NCBI RefSeq assembly: GCF_029227915.1
Contig: NC_079884.1
Coordinates: forward strand, 1,738,001-1,802,000
Source: Hydractinia symbiolongicarpus
Lineage: Eukaryota; Cnidaria; Hydrozoa; Anthoathecata; Hydractiniidae
Direction of reading: 5' to 3'
Length of the DNA: 64,000 nucleotides
The position numbers were made by a program, and so were the translations under genes. Below the pieces are notes generated by a model. It did not search any database, was not told where the DNA came from, and was given only the letters and a program-made list of their open reading frames with translations. Below are positions 50,463 through 59,385 of the stretch, one piece after another (the stretch's first letter is position 1; each line of letters starts with the position of its first letter).

Positions 50463-51325
50463 GAAAAAGCAATAAGTTAAATATTGAACGTTTTAACTAA
50501 GTATAATATGTTGTGATCTATTATTTTATATTATGTTATGTTAAGAGGCTTAGCAGTCTCAAGCTGCTTAATGTGTTCTCTGTAATTATTCATTTATCTC
50601 CCTGTAACTCGAATCTTCAAGTGGTTGAGGCAAATAGTTTGACCTAACCTTTGCTCGAGTTAAATGAAGTTCATGTTAATTCGACCTTAGTCTAAAATGT
50701 GATTATAGTCAAAGCAATTTTCTTATGAGGTTGGCATCAGTTACCAGGAAAGGGTGCAATCGTGGCGCTAAAAAAGGCACGCATACCAGGGAGAGCGATA
50801 CGCTGCTTTGAGAGATGTTGGTTACATCGATCTAATTCTTATTAACTCACATATATAACCATTTTCAACTTGCGATCGTAAATGTTCCAGTTGTCAACGT
50901 GAAATGCCAAGCCAGAATTTTCCCACCAATTTGTGCATCGATTGCAATGAAATCAAACGAGCGAGTATGCATCGAAGATAATTATGATATGTTACGAATT
51001 TTTTGAAAAAGCAATAAGTTAAATATTGAACGCTTTAACTAAGTATAATATGTTGTGATCTATTATTTTATATTATGTTATGTTAAGAGGCTTAGCAGTC
51101 TCAAGCTGCTTAATGTGTTCTCTGTAATTATTCATTTATCTCCCTGTAACTCGAATCTTCAAGTGGTTGAGGCAAATAGTTTGACCTAACGTTTGCTCGA
51201 GTTAAATGAAGTTCATGTTAATTCGACCTTAGTCTAAAATGTGATTATAGTCAAAGCAATTTTCTTATGAGGTTGGCATCAGTTACCAGGAAAGGGTGCA
51301 ATCTTGGCGCTAAAAAAGGCACGCA
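50244..51325 (+). repeat. Tandem duplication, 541-bp period, nearly identical copies
   Basis: Copy 1 (50244-50784) and copy 2 (50785-51325) both begin accagggagagcgatacgct and end in aaaaaaggcacgca. They differ at only a handful of positions, for example an added t near 50830 and tcgtgg/tcttgg near 50760 and 51303. Each contains the 3' part of the EXD1-like pseudogene, including the CxxC segment. Confidence 0.9.
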
Positions 51326-53280
51326 ATCCCTTGTAAATTAAATCTCCTTCACTAACAACATTATCTATATCTATTACATCAGAAGTTAATAAAAACTAAA
51401 AATAAATAAATTTAAATCCAACATTTATTTAGTCTTTCTCAAGTAAAAAAGTTAGGAAAGGGACCTAGGAAAATGGTTTTTGATAATAAAAGTTTGAGTT
51501 ATCCTGTGTTTGAGTAACCGGAAGATAACTGTATATACATCAATTAGTTATCATATTTTATCGTTTCTGTGACTTGAACTTTTTATCTTTAATTTTAATT
51601 CCTTTTGTTCGGACGCGTTCTTGTACAAAACTGAAGAGTTTGTTTCTATACCTGAAATAAAATGTTTAAAACCAAGCGTGTGTTTCCTTGTATTTCTGAT
51701 TTTCACTAACACAAAATTAATGAATTGTTATATTTAACGAGTTCTCACTGAACGACGTTGTATAATATGGGTAACTAAAAAGCAACGATCTCATGGCGTT
51801 CAGTGAAAAAGTGGCGATATGTTATATGTGATACTTTCTGGAAGAGCGAATGTCACATAGTGTTTGAAGCACATAAAAACAACCGGCTGTATACATGCTG
51901 GGTAAAGTGCCTTCAGTTAAACTGTGTCTTAAACCTCGGTTTAATCGGTAAAAAGCGATAGAGTTCTAGAAAACCGTCTGTGGCACACCAAGCAGATCAC
52001 CTAATACAAGTAAATCATGTCCGCACATCCTGTGGTGGGCAAGTCAAGTATCTCTTTGGTCATATCTTTGCAAAAAATGAGTTATTTAAAATTTCTATTC
52101 AATCGAACACAGAGGTTAAGCAGGCTGTCAGAATTTTTATGTTAATTTTAGACTTCTCCTTTCAATATTTGTGTTCCACCGTGTTAGCCTTTTTGTCAAG
52201 TGAACATTGAATGAATGAAGACATTCAATCTTTCTTACTGTGATGTGTCTGCTACGTCTCGTCGTCACATTTGAAGAGGATTTTTTCTCCCCTATCGAGG
52301 ACCTTTCGATGTCCCCATATATCCTGGTTTCAGAATGGTTAGGGTTACTATTGCTACATATATTTTCCTCCTAACAATTTTCAATTGCTCAGTACTTCAG
52401 TTAGAATTATGAAAATAAGCGACTATAAATTGTTTGGGATTAGCGTTCACAATGACGCACTAACATTAGTTACACAGTGGATGAATCCACAAGTTCGTCC
52501 GTCGTACATAGTCATGTCATTGACCGTTATAATTTCTAATCTCCATTCGTCCGTTCTGAGCACAAAAATTAGCGATTCAGTTAAGCCTTGAACAAAATAC
52601 AGCTATTATATTACTGACTAATCGTTAGACCGTCGAAAAATTTAGTGGGGCGGTGATCCATTAAATTCCAAAAAAAGTGGACAAAAAATACTGCAATTGG
52701 TCTTTCGCTCCGTCGACACGAGTTTTTTTCTGACATACTGGCATACAGAACACGAGCAATGGCCAAGACCCCAGAAATTCGACTACTTCATCATTTGAAA
52801 TTACCTACGCGTTTGTAAAAAGCCTTGTTGTGTCATTCATCAACTCTCGATCCTTGAATGGACTTTGAAAGGAAATTATGTTGAAGAGAGAACTTGTGAC
52901 TGGAAGAAAGGTTTCAACAAAGAGAACTTTATCGCACGAAGATGAGAAACGTACGCCAAAAGGACAAAGGTGTATGGAATGTCCGAGCAATATTACAGCA
53001 CAGGGACAACTTACCCAAGATGCCAATTGCTTGTTCTCTTTGTAAAACATATTTTGTAAAGCACATTTAGTACTTACGTGCATGTCTTGTAAAGAATAAT
53101 TTTTGTTAGGATCGTAACATCTTTGTACATTCTTCATAGCGTTGTGTTTATCAGGAGAAGAGATAGGGAAATGCATGTTCTGGCGCAGTGGTGCATACGC
53201 GCACTGGCACGCCACAGTCAAGCACAACAAATCCCTGCCGCTTCAATACCATCCGCTACCATGCGGTGCCTATCAAGGGT
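51326..53280. other. Stretch with no supported gene
   Basis: A minus-strand frame at 52805-53230 begins with a hydrophobic stretch and contains a GTAAGT donor-like site near 53080, but it has no ATG at its start and no partner exon. Nothing else was recognised. Confidence 0.4.
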
Positions 53281-53299
53281 TATTCCCTAATAATCAGTG

Positions 53300-53524
53300 C
53301 ATAGCTATGTAAAGTCCCTCAGTGACGTCATCAATGCTGCAAATGAATAATTTTCTAGCGCAATTCCCTAATAATCTACGCGTATCAAAGTATACATAAA
53401 TGAGTATAAAGGGGGAATTCCCTACAATGCAGTGACGTCATCAACAATCAACGCATGTGCAGTAAAGAGGTGAATAAACGTCCACCCCTCAAAATGAAAA
53501 TATTTGAAAACACTGATAATAAGG
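53300..53524 (+). promoter_or_regulatory. Putative promoter of the plus-strand virus-like genes
   Basis: Two perfect TGACGTCA palindromes (CRE/ATF type) lie at 53323-53330 and 53433-53440, each in the context cagtgacgtcatcaa. A TATAAA at 53405-53410, followed by a G run, lies about 115 bases before the first ATG at 53525. The attccctaataatc motif also occurs twice, at about 53282 and 53362. A regulatory function is inferred from motif and position only. Confidence 0.35.
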
Positions 53525-53852
53525 ATGAGTCAGTTGAAGACCCAGGAGATGTGCAACAAGGCCGTTGAGAACATGCCCTGGGCATCAATTCAAGACCCAA
53601 AGCATGTGCAACAAGGCTGTAGGAAAGATGCCCGACATGCTGGCTTGGGTATCATACAACTTTAAGACTCAAGACAAGTGCCTCAAACCTTTTGAGGATG
53701 ATTTCAACATATTCCGGTTTTTTCCGGATCAATTTAAAACACGGGACATGTGGGACGAAGCCGTTCAATATTATTCCTACTTGCTAAGGCTTGTGCCAAG
53801 CAAGTTCAAAACACGGGACATGCGCATCAACATTTGTGCAATATGTAGGTGA
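53525..53852 (+). pseudogene. KTQ/EMC-repeat protein (DUF4116-like), frameshifted
   Basis: From the ATG at 53525 the frame reads LKTQEMCNKAVENMP, then loses frame at about 53565-53590. The rest continues in the frame open to 53852 with repeats FKTQSMCNKAV, FKTQDKCLKPF, FKTRDMWDEAV and FKTRDM spaced about 24-28 residues apart and alternating with hydrophobic P..L..VP segments. Such ~25-residue repeats resemble DUF4116-type repeats seen in some bacterial, protist, viral and cnidarian proteins; the assignment is from memory. Role unknown, probably a helical-repeat protein. It is the first gene after the putative promoter. A single-base error in the sequence could also explain the frame break. 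Confidence 0.5.
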
Positions 53853-53954
53853 AATCTTCGGACCTTGTTGGAATGTATACAAAATGGTACTCTGTTACTG
53901 GTGCTCTGTAGAACTGTGCAATAATAACATGATAACATAGGCGTCAGGTGCCCC

Positions 53955-54254
53955 ATGGGATACGACCCTCCACATGTGAGTACAAAACATACGACGAAAT
54001 CTGGCTCTTTTCATGTTATGGAAAACATGGCTGCCCATATGAGTGATGGTGGCGAGTACGTGTATGAGGGTTACTTTTGTGGAGATGCGTGCTGCTTGAC
54101 TTACGTGGAAGAGCGAAAGGTGTATGATGGTGCGTGCGAAATGTCGGTGTGGTTGTTTAAAGGGCGCTACAGGGAAAGGCATGCTCCAGACTGGAGATGC
54201 CTCAAAAGATTTGGAGGTGACTTGACGCAAAAGGAATTCCTGCTAGTGGGTTGA
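53955..54254 (+). CDS. Unrecognised 99-residue protein
   Basis: The frame is intact from ATG 53955 to TGA 54252-54254. The protein is acidic to neutral, with a Tyr/Cys-rich middle (YEGYFCGDACCLTYVEE) and a basic, aromatic end (RYRERHAPDWRCLKRF). No signal peptide or membrane segment is evident. It lies 103 bases after the repeat protein and on the same strand as the next two ORFs, as expected for a compact viral-type gene block. No family recognised. The antisense frame over the same DNA is treated as a shadow. Confidence 0.4.
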   Translation: MGYDPPHVSTKHTTKSGSFHVMENMAAHMSDGGEYVYEGYFCGDACCLTYVEERKVYDGACEMSVWLFKGRYRERHAPDWRCLKRFGGDLTQKEFLLVG

Positions 54255-54284
54255 GGTCAGGGTTATTTTACAACGTGGTTGTAA

Positions 54285-54575
54285 AATACTGCTACTAATA
54301 AATGTGCATTAACTGTCAGCAATCAAAAACTTTGGAACCGCAGCATTCATGACCTTTATGGCCGGTATTGGTATCTCCCTCTTACTTCAGCCTTAGCATT
54401 AGTACAGGAATCGGAGAACTGTAGGGATTGCGAAAGGGTGCTTGACGATTATGATAGATGTAACTGCGGGCGTGGGTTCGTGATAAATGGTAGAATGTTG
54501 TGCTGGTACTGCTACCATGAATATATCACATATAATGGGGGAGATTCGTATGTACAATTCGTGCAATTCTCTTAA
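54285..54575 (+). pseudogene. Small zinc-ribbon-type protein, start missing
   Basis: The frame open from 54285 to TAA 54573-54575 has cysteine pairs ENCRDCERV, RCNCGRG and MLCWYCYHEY, a plausible C2-type zinc-binding module of about 40 residues, with an Arg/Tyr/Trp-rich stretch before it. There is no in-frame ATG upstream of the cysteines, so the start is either in another frame beyond a frameshift or lost. Small zinc ribbons are common in DNA-virus accessory and transcription proteins; any function here is inference. It ends 21 bases before the ATG of the next gene. Confidence 0.4.
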
Positions 54576-54596
54576 GTCGTTTAAACTTTCAATAAG

Positions 54597-55175
54597 ATGC
54601 TACAATTTGAGAAGGAACTTGTCAACCCTAAATTATTCTACTCATTTGCTGCTACCTTTACGGACATCATGGTTATCAACGTGGACTATCTAACGGTATT
54701 AGACCCCATTCCTGCTAACGGAGGTAAGGATAATCGGTACATAGTAGGATACCATACACGAGACCTTGTGGTAGCCCTGAGGGTAAAGACACCCAAAAAT
54801 CCGGTCCCTACATGGAGTGACCCGGTACAACGCAAATACAGTCAAGTGATGAGCATTGATTTTGAAAAGTACCCTGATTGTGTTGAGAAGTATCGCCAAA
54901 TTTGGTCCAAGATTGAAAAGCTTATATCTAAGCAATTGACCACAGAGCCCGTAAAAAAGGACCGTTATGTGAACTCCAAGGTTAAATATTACAAGGACGC
55001 GATCACGACTACATTCCACGGTATGCCGGTACCCTATGATGAGCCATGCCAAGCCAGTGCCATCCTGGCTATTTCATCGGTGTATGTGCAAGGCAAAAAC
55101 TACTACCCCCAGGTTCATATTACAGAATGTAGGTATAAGGATGTTAAAAAAGAGTGGTTATTGAGTGAGGATTAA
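54597..55175 (+). CDS. Intact 192-residue protein of the virus-like cluster
   Basis: This is the longest intact ORF of the cluster, ATG 54597 to TAA 55173-55175, with no introns. The start reads MLQFEKELVNPKLFYSFAAT. The middle has DNRYIVGYHTRDLVVALRVK and a Lys/Tyr/Asp-rich helix-like segment around residues 80-125. The end is strand-like with aromatic residues, ISSVYVQGKNYYPQVHI, then a charged tail. There is no signal peptide or membrane span. I do not recognise the family. The fold impression and gene context would suit a nucleic-acid-binding or virion-associated protein, but this is a guess. It is followed by a hairpin and a convergent gene. Confidence 0.6.
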   Translation: MLQFEKELVNPKLFYSFAATFTDIMVINVDYLTVLDPIPANGGKDNRYIVGYHTRDLVVALRVKTPKNPVPTWSDPVQRKYSQVMSIDFEKYPDCVEKYRQIWSKIEKLISKQLTTEPVKKDRYVNSKVKYYKDAITTTFHGMPVPYDEPCQASAILAISSVYVQGKNYYPQVHITECRYKDVKKEWLLSED

Positions 55176-55183
55176 AGGACCCA

Positions 55184-55219
55184 TATATTTTATAGGCCAT
55201 AAAAGACCTATAAAATATA
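55184..55219. terminator. Perfect 13-bp hairpin between convergent genes
   Basis: TATATTTTATAGG (55184-55196) and CCTATAAAATATA (55207-55219) are exact inverted repeats with a 10-base loop. The hairpin sits in the 75-base gap between the stop at 55175 (plus) and the stop at 55251 (minus). That position suggests transcript 3'-end formation for both genes. Confidence 0.5.
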
Positions 55220-55250
55220 CTAAATTAAGGCTTATACTCAGGTGGTGACT

Positions 55251-55907
55251 CTAGGTACCGGTGACATACTGCACAGGTTGAACGTTTTGTAAAATCTTAT
55301 CCTGCATTTCTTTCCTACCATCCTCCCAACCTTTCGCAATTAGCTGGGCTCTCTCTTGTTCGTTGATGGCGTTCACAATACGAATAAAACGTCGTCGCAT
55401 CTGTTCCTTCAATAGCATGTACTTTACTTCTCTCGATAGATTAGGCTGTACTCATAGTTGCTAATCACACTGTTTTCCATTGCCTTTGAGATGAGATCAA
55501 CAATGGTGTTCACTTTAGATTCAGCCAATAGCCTTATACCTTCATGTTTCTTGAATTTTACGCCGAGCCTTTTCGAAGCGTTTCTAAGACCTTCTTAAAC
55601 ATTCCCGGCCGCAATCGTGAGCCCCCCCCATGGAAATGGCCAGGGGGACTCCTAGGCCGATGCTATAGCTTCAATCCCATACCCGAACGTGATTACGCTC
55701 ACGAAGCAGGCCGTGGTCAAAGAAGCGTACCCATGTCCAATGCATCTTAAACTTCTTCGCAAGCTTGTACCGCTCCTTTATCTCATTTTGCAGATACTTC
55801 CCAATATCATCAATTTTTTTGAGTGTGTATATTTAGCTTTCGTGGATGGTATCGTCCTCCGCCGGTGCACTCGGTAAATTTGGGTGCAGGTTAGCTATAT
55901 CGCTCAT
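55251..55907 (-). pseudogene. Frameshifted membrane-segment protein of the virus-like cluster
   Basis: On the minus strand the ATG at 55907 begins MSDIANLHPNLPSAP. A stop after about 25 codons and several frame changes follow, but consecutive frames read sensibly: YTLKKIDDIGKYLQNEI, then a small-residue hydrophobic span with GVPLAISMGGA, then KFKKHEGIRLLAESKV, LISKAMENSVISNYEYS and a charged helical end, ending at TAG 55253-55251. It looks like a protein with an N-terminal helix, a Gly/Ala-rich membrane or amphipathic span and a C-terminal coiled coil. I recall similar unnamed proteins from cnidarian virus-like elements, which I cannot verify here. A run of eight Cs (55623-55630 on the plus strand) may hide one frameshift. 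Its ATG directly follows the stop of the next gene upstream (TAAATG). Confidence 0.5.
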
Positions 55908-56212
55908 TTATTTTATTAGCAAATGCATTGCGATGCCGGTGAACGAAACGTTCTTCTCATAGTTATATAAGTCGGTTAACATGAACTCTAGACGGTCCGT
56001 AGAGCCCTTCAGTGGAAGGTAAACAAGATTGTCAAAACTCCAGGTTAACATATCCCCGCAGGTGTCTAATTCTTTTTTTGGCAAGGCCAGAATTTTAGAC
56101 TTTTTGCCATCAAACTCGTTTGTCCGCAGTCGCCCAACTGCTTTTCGACATCAGTAATATAGAGTTGTTTCATCCCTTTCTTGTTAAAAGAAAAGGATGA
56201 ACATGTACTCAT
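55908..56212 (-). pseudogene. About 100-residue protein, one frameshift, directly upstream of the membrane-segment gene
   Basis: Possible starts are ATG 56212 (MSTCSSFSFNKKG) or the internal ATG 56173 (MKQLYITDVEKQL). A single frame change near 56132 leads to a frame reading GRLRTNEFDGKKSK, LDTCGDMLTWSFDN, LPLKGSTDRLEFMLTDLY and NVSFTGIAMHLLIK, with the stop at 55910-55908. The alternation of strand-like segments suggests a beta-rich protein. A minor-capsid-type role is only a hypothesis. It is translationally adjacent to the downstream gene (stop and start share TAAATG), a compact viral-type arrangement. Confidence 0.45.
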
Positions 56213-56346
56213 ACAACCCCAAAGCAAAGTACAAATCCAACAGAGGGGATTTACGGAGTTTTATACCGTGCCGGTCTGGGCAATAGCGAAGCGCTTGTAG
56301 GGACAAATTCTTATATCCCTCGCAGAGCGTAAGGCATTTGCTAAGA
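56197..56346 (+). pseudogene. Possible small basic protein, frameshifted
   Basis: ATG 56197 gives MNMYSYNPKAKYKSNRGDL and runs to a stop at about 56286. A neighbouring frame then reads LYRAGLGNSEALVGTNSY to a stop near 56345. The start overlaps the start region of the minus-strand gene by 16 bases, so one of the two starts must be wrong if both are real. Weak support. Confidence 0.2.
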
Positions 56347-56530
56347 AAAACATGCAGTACGCAGAGAATTATTCACTTTTTCCTTTGTATTTTCACTTTT
56401 TAAACTGGTGCGATATATTGATTTTACAATTATTTAAAGGAAGGATACTCGACATAAGATTGTATATTATGAAGTTTAAGACCTAAACTTGGTTATCATT
56501 TTAATTGCTTCAAGTTGTGGAGTAAACTCA
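56347..56530. other. Short gap in the virus-like cluster, nothing recognised
   Basis: AT-rich sequence without convincing ORF or repeat, presumably a divergent or degenerate region. Confidence 0.3.
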
Positions 56531-56532
56531 TC

Positions 56533-56906
56533 ATGAAAAGTTGGCAGTCAAGTTGGCAGGCAGACGGCATGCGTCAGCCGCACCCCTCAAACGTACTATC
56601 AAAGCACGTATACATACTACACCCCCAAAGCATATAATCAAAATACCTAAGCATACTCCCACCCCTAAGCATATTAACAAAATACACATACACAAGCATG
56701 CTGCACTTATTGCACCTGCCATGCATACTCCCGATCATACTTTTCCGGCTATACCATCTATACCTCCGAAACATGCTGTACTTTTTATACATAGCCCTGA
56801 TCATACCCTACAGGGGGAACAACACAAGGATACAAAGGCCACATCGATCAAGAGAGGGGTAGAGATCATCAATGCCATCATCTGGCTTAAAAATAGCTCA
56901 TATTAG
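56533..56906 (+). pseudogene. Pro/His/Lys-rich repeat protein, broken start
   Basis: The frame 56541-56906 has no ATG. An ATG at 56533 is one base out of frame and may be the original start. The protein repeats short units of the type PKHIIKIPKHTP and PKHINKIHIHKH, followed by MHTPDHTFPAIPSIPPKH and a less repetitive end, RGVEIINAIIWLKNS. The strongly basic, proline-rich composition resembles small virion core or DNA-condensing proteins, by composition only. Its stop TAG (56904-56906) overlaps the stop of the convergent minus-strand gene, which supports both frames. Confidence 0.4.
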
Positions 56907-57484
56907 ACCTTTCCAACGTAGACCACAACAAACCCAACGGCAGCAGCGATTGCCATGTACAGATGCCTGGCTGCGTATTCTGCAACAGTTGCCGCTACCC
57001 TCAAAAAGAGCGAGACTATGGTACCTATAATCCCAGCCAATGCAGCACCTGCTTTACCTGCCATGTATTTGTTGTACTTTCCGAGCCTTTCAAGCTGCTT
57101 CGCTTCAAAGCCCTTCCCCGCAGCACCTCCAGCGGCACCTCCGGCAGCACCTCCTCCTGTCGCTGCAAGTACGATAGTTAAAAAACCAATAGGCCAATAG
57201 CAGAGACTATACTTCCTATGGTTATACTCTGCTCTTTGAAGAGTATCTTTGGCTTCTCCACCAGGGACGTGTCATCTCCAGCAATTTTCATCAACGCTTC
57301 CTTGATGACCTTCAACTGGCTGTAAATCTGGGAGGAAGTAAGCTATGAGCATCCTGCGCAGCCTTTTTTAAATTGTTCAATTTTTCAATTTTTTTCTCAA
57401 GCCTTGCTATTTTTCCCTCAAGAATAGCTTTTTGTACTTCGTCTCTTGATCTTCTTCCCAGCAGCTTGCAACCCACCTTTATCA
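56903..57484 (-). pseudogene. Coiled-coil plus Gly/Ala-rich membrane protein, frameshifted and cut by a Helitron
   Basis: Reading leftward from 57484, the pieces are GGLQAAGKKIKR, then (frame change) KAILEGKIARLEKKIEKLNN, a predicted coiled coil, then (frame change) SQLKVIKEALMKIAGDD and PKILFKEQSITIGSIVSAIG. After a one-base loss in the T run near 57176-57181, a Gly/Ala-rich segment and two hydrophobic spans (AGIIGTIVSLFLRVAATV and MAIAAAVGFVVVYV) end at TAA 56905-56903. The composition suggests a membrane-active viral structural protein; this is inference. The 5' end is removed by the Helitron inserted at 57484/57485, so the rest should lie beyond that insertion, right of this window. Confidence 0.5.
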
Positions 57485-58726
57485 TCTATATAATAATACG
57501 CCAGTTCCGTGTGTCTGTAACAGGCAAAGTTGATACGTTTATTTTTCTTTGATGTTGCCGTAAAAATATTTCTATTTTGTTAGCGGGTTTACTTTGTTTA
57601 CGTCACGTGATGAAAACGACTCAATTTGATTTGCAGAAATAAATTTAACGGCTAACTTTTCAAAAATAGTGTCCCTCGACAGCGAAAAAAACACAAAAGA
57701 AAGGCGCCTTTATCTTGAAAAATGTGCAAAAAGTGATTCAGAGAAAGAAAACTCTAAGTAAAAGAAGTAGAAGTAGAAAAATAAAGTTGAAAGCCACAAG
57801 AAGTTACTTCGGAAGTGAAGAATGGAGCTAGGAAGTAGTAAAGTAAAGTTAGAAGTGGATTCAAGTGGATTGGAATTCAGAAAAAGTAAGAACTTTGATA
57901 TATTTAGACGTTCCGTTTTTATGTCGCTGAAGCTGCGTGTTACTTTTTTTATGTAGTGCACTTAAAATTGTCAAGCAAAATCGCATTCTCACAAAAAATC
58001 TATCAAAGCTCCAAATTCTTAAAGTTTTTACCGCGTTTTTTTAAAAATAAAAAAGCTAGCCATATTTGTTACAATTTTTTTACATAATTAATGTCTGCCC
58101 TGGCGCGTAACTAATGTATTTGAAATAAAATTCAAAATGCTAGATAAAGCTGTTAGCTGGCTAACAAACTAATTTGCTGGACAAACAGAAAACGTTGGTT
58201 TGTGTTACATTACTATTGTTTCTTTTTATAATGTCTTTTACTAAGCATGAATAGCTAGCTATAGACCCAGTTAAGTCTCCCCAGTATATTTAACTGGGTG
58301 TCTTAGCTACTGTTATCTGATAGCTAATGTTAGGTTTAAGGCTCCCATCCCAAGCTTAGCTAGCTCTAACCCATCTCTTCTTTTTTGAACACGAATTATA
58401 ATGAAACAAGCTAGCTACAAAATCTTTCTTGAACTTTTAGGATGGTGTGACTCATTGCTATGCCCATTGAGTATAATTTTTTCACATTACCTATGAACTT
58501 TACAAAGGGGACCACAATATGACAAGTGGAACGAATTTTATAGAATTTAAAGTGTGTGTGTTAAGTTATTTTTATTGTTTTGTTTTTGACATCCCGTTAA
58601 ACTTTTGTCAACCTACATGTAATATGCCAGATTTTTTTACAGGGTTTTTTTACATTTGATTGGAAATTTACGTGTGTTTATGATGACTTTGGGTTAAAAA
58701 AAGTTATGAGAGGATGGTATGTTTAA

Positions 58727-59059
58727 GGGGCCTTCGAAAAAAATTTTCGGGCCCCGTTAGCGGGATATCGCCGCTAAGATTCAGACCCCCTCCCCCTCTT
58801 TTAGCGGATTTCCGTCCGTGAAATACACACATTCGGATAAATCTTGGAAGGCTCAGGGGGGCGTGTTTTGTAGATAAAAGGTATCGGAATTGATGACAAG
58901 AGGAATTATGCTCACAAACGACAAAGAATTTTCAGGCCACAAACAAATTTTTAAAATTTCTCAATCGTTAGCGGATTTTTTTTTTCAATTTTCAGACCCC
59001 CTCCCTTCCTTAGCGGCGATATCCCGCTAACGGAGCACGAAAAAATTTTCGAAGACCCC
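58727..59059. mobile_element. PIF/Harbinger-like MITE, 333 bp
   Basis: Imperfect terminal inverted repeats of about 70 bp are present: GGGGCCTTCGAAAA at the left against the reverse complement of the right end GGGGTCTTCGAAAA. Both continue into cgttagcgggatatcgccgc. TAA occurs on both sides (58724-58726 and 59060-59062), a three-base TWA duplication as in Harbinger elements. It is non-coding. The stretch is missing from the related copy at 31322-31332. Confidence 0.65.
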
Positions 59060-59385
59060 TAAGTCAGTTTATAATTTTTTGTGTTGCAAAATGCTGTTTT
59101 TTAAAATTTTGTGTAAATTTTTTGTGGTAATAAAGCACATGCAATATATACTGAAAGAACAAATTTTTGTAGAATCAGACTTCACCCTAAGCTGTTGTAT
59201 AAGCGGATGTCTTTATATTTCGTATTATTACCCCACTGTTGAGTATTTTCGAATGTTTACGTTTATTCGAACGTTCTCGGAAAATTTGATTGTTTTTTTT
59301 TTCACGTGACCAGTCTATATGACGCCGTATTAACCGACATCAAAACAAAAGCAAAACAAGAAAGTTAATTTAAAGTGGTAGAAAA

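Noticed and set aside
52805-53230. Minus-strand ORF with hydrophobic start and a GTAAGT site, possibly a secreted-protein first exon
   Set aside because: It has no ATG at the hydrophobic start and no acceptor or second exon was found.
56531-56804. Minus-strand hydrophobic Cys/Ile/Leu ORFs
   Set aside because: They are antisense to the Pro/His/Lys repeat ORF, whose stop is supported by the convergent arrangement.
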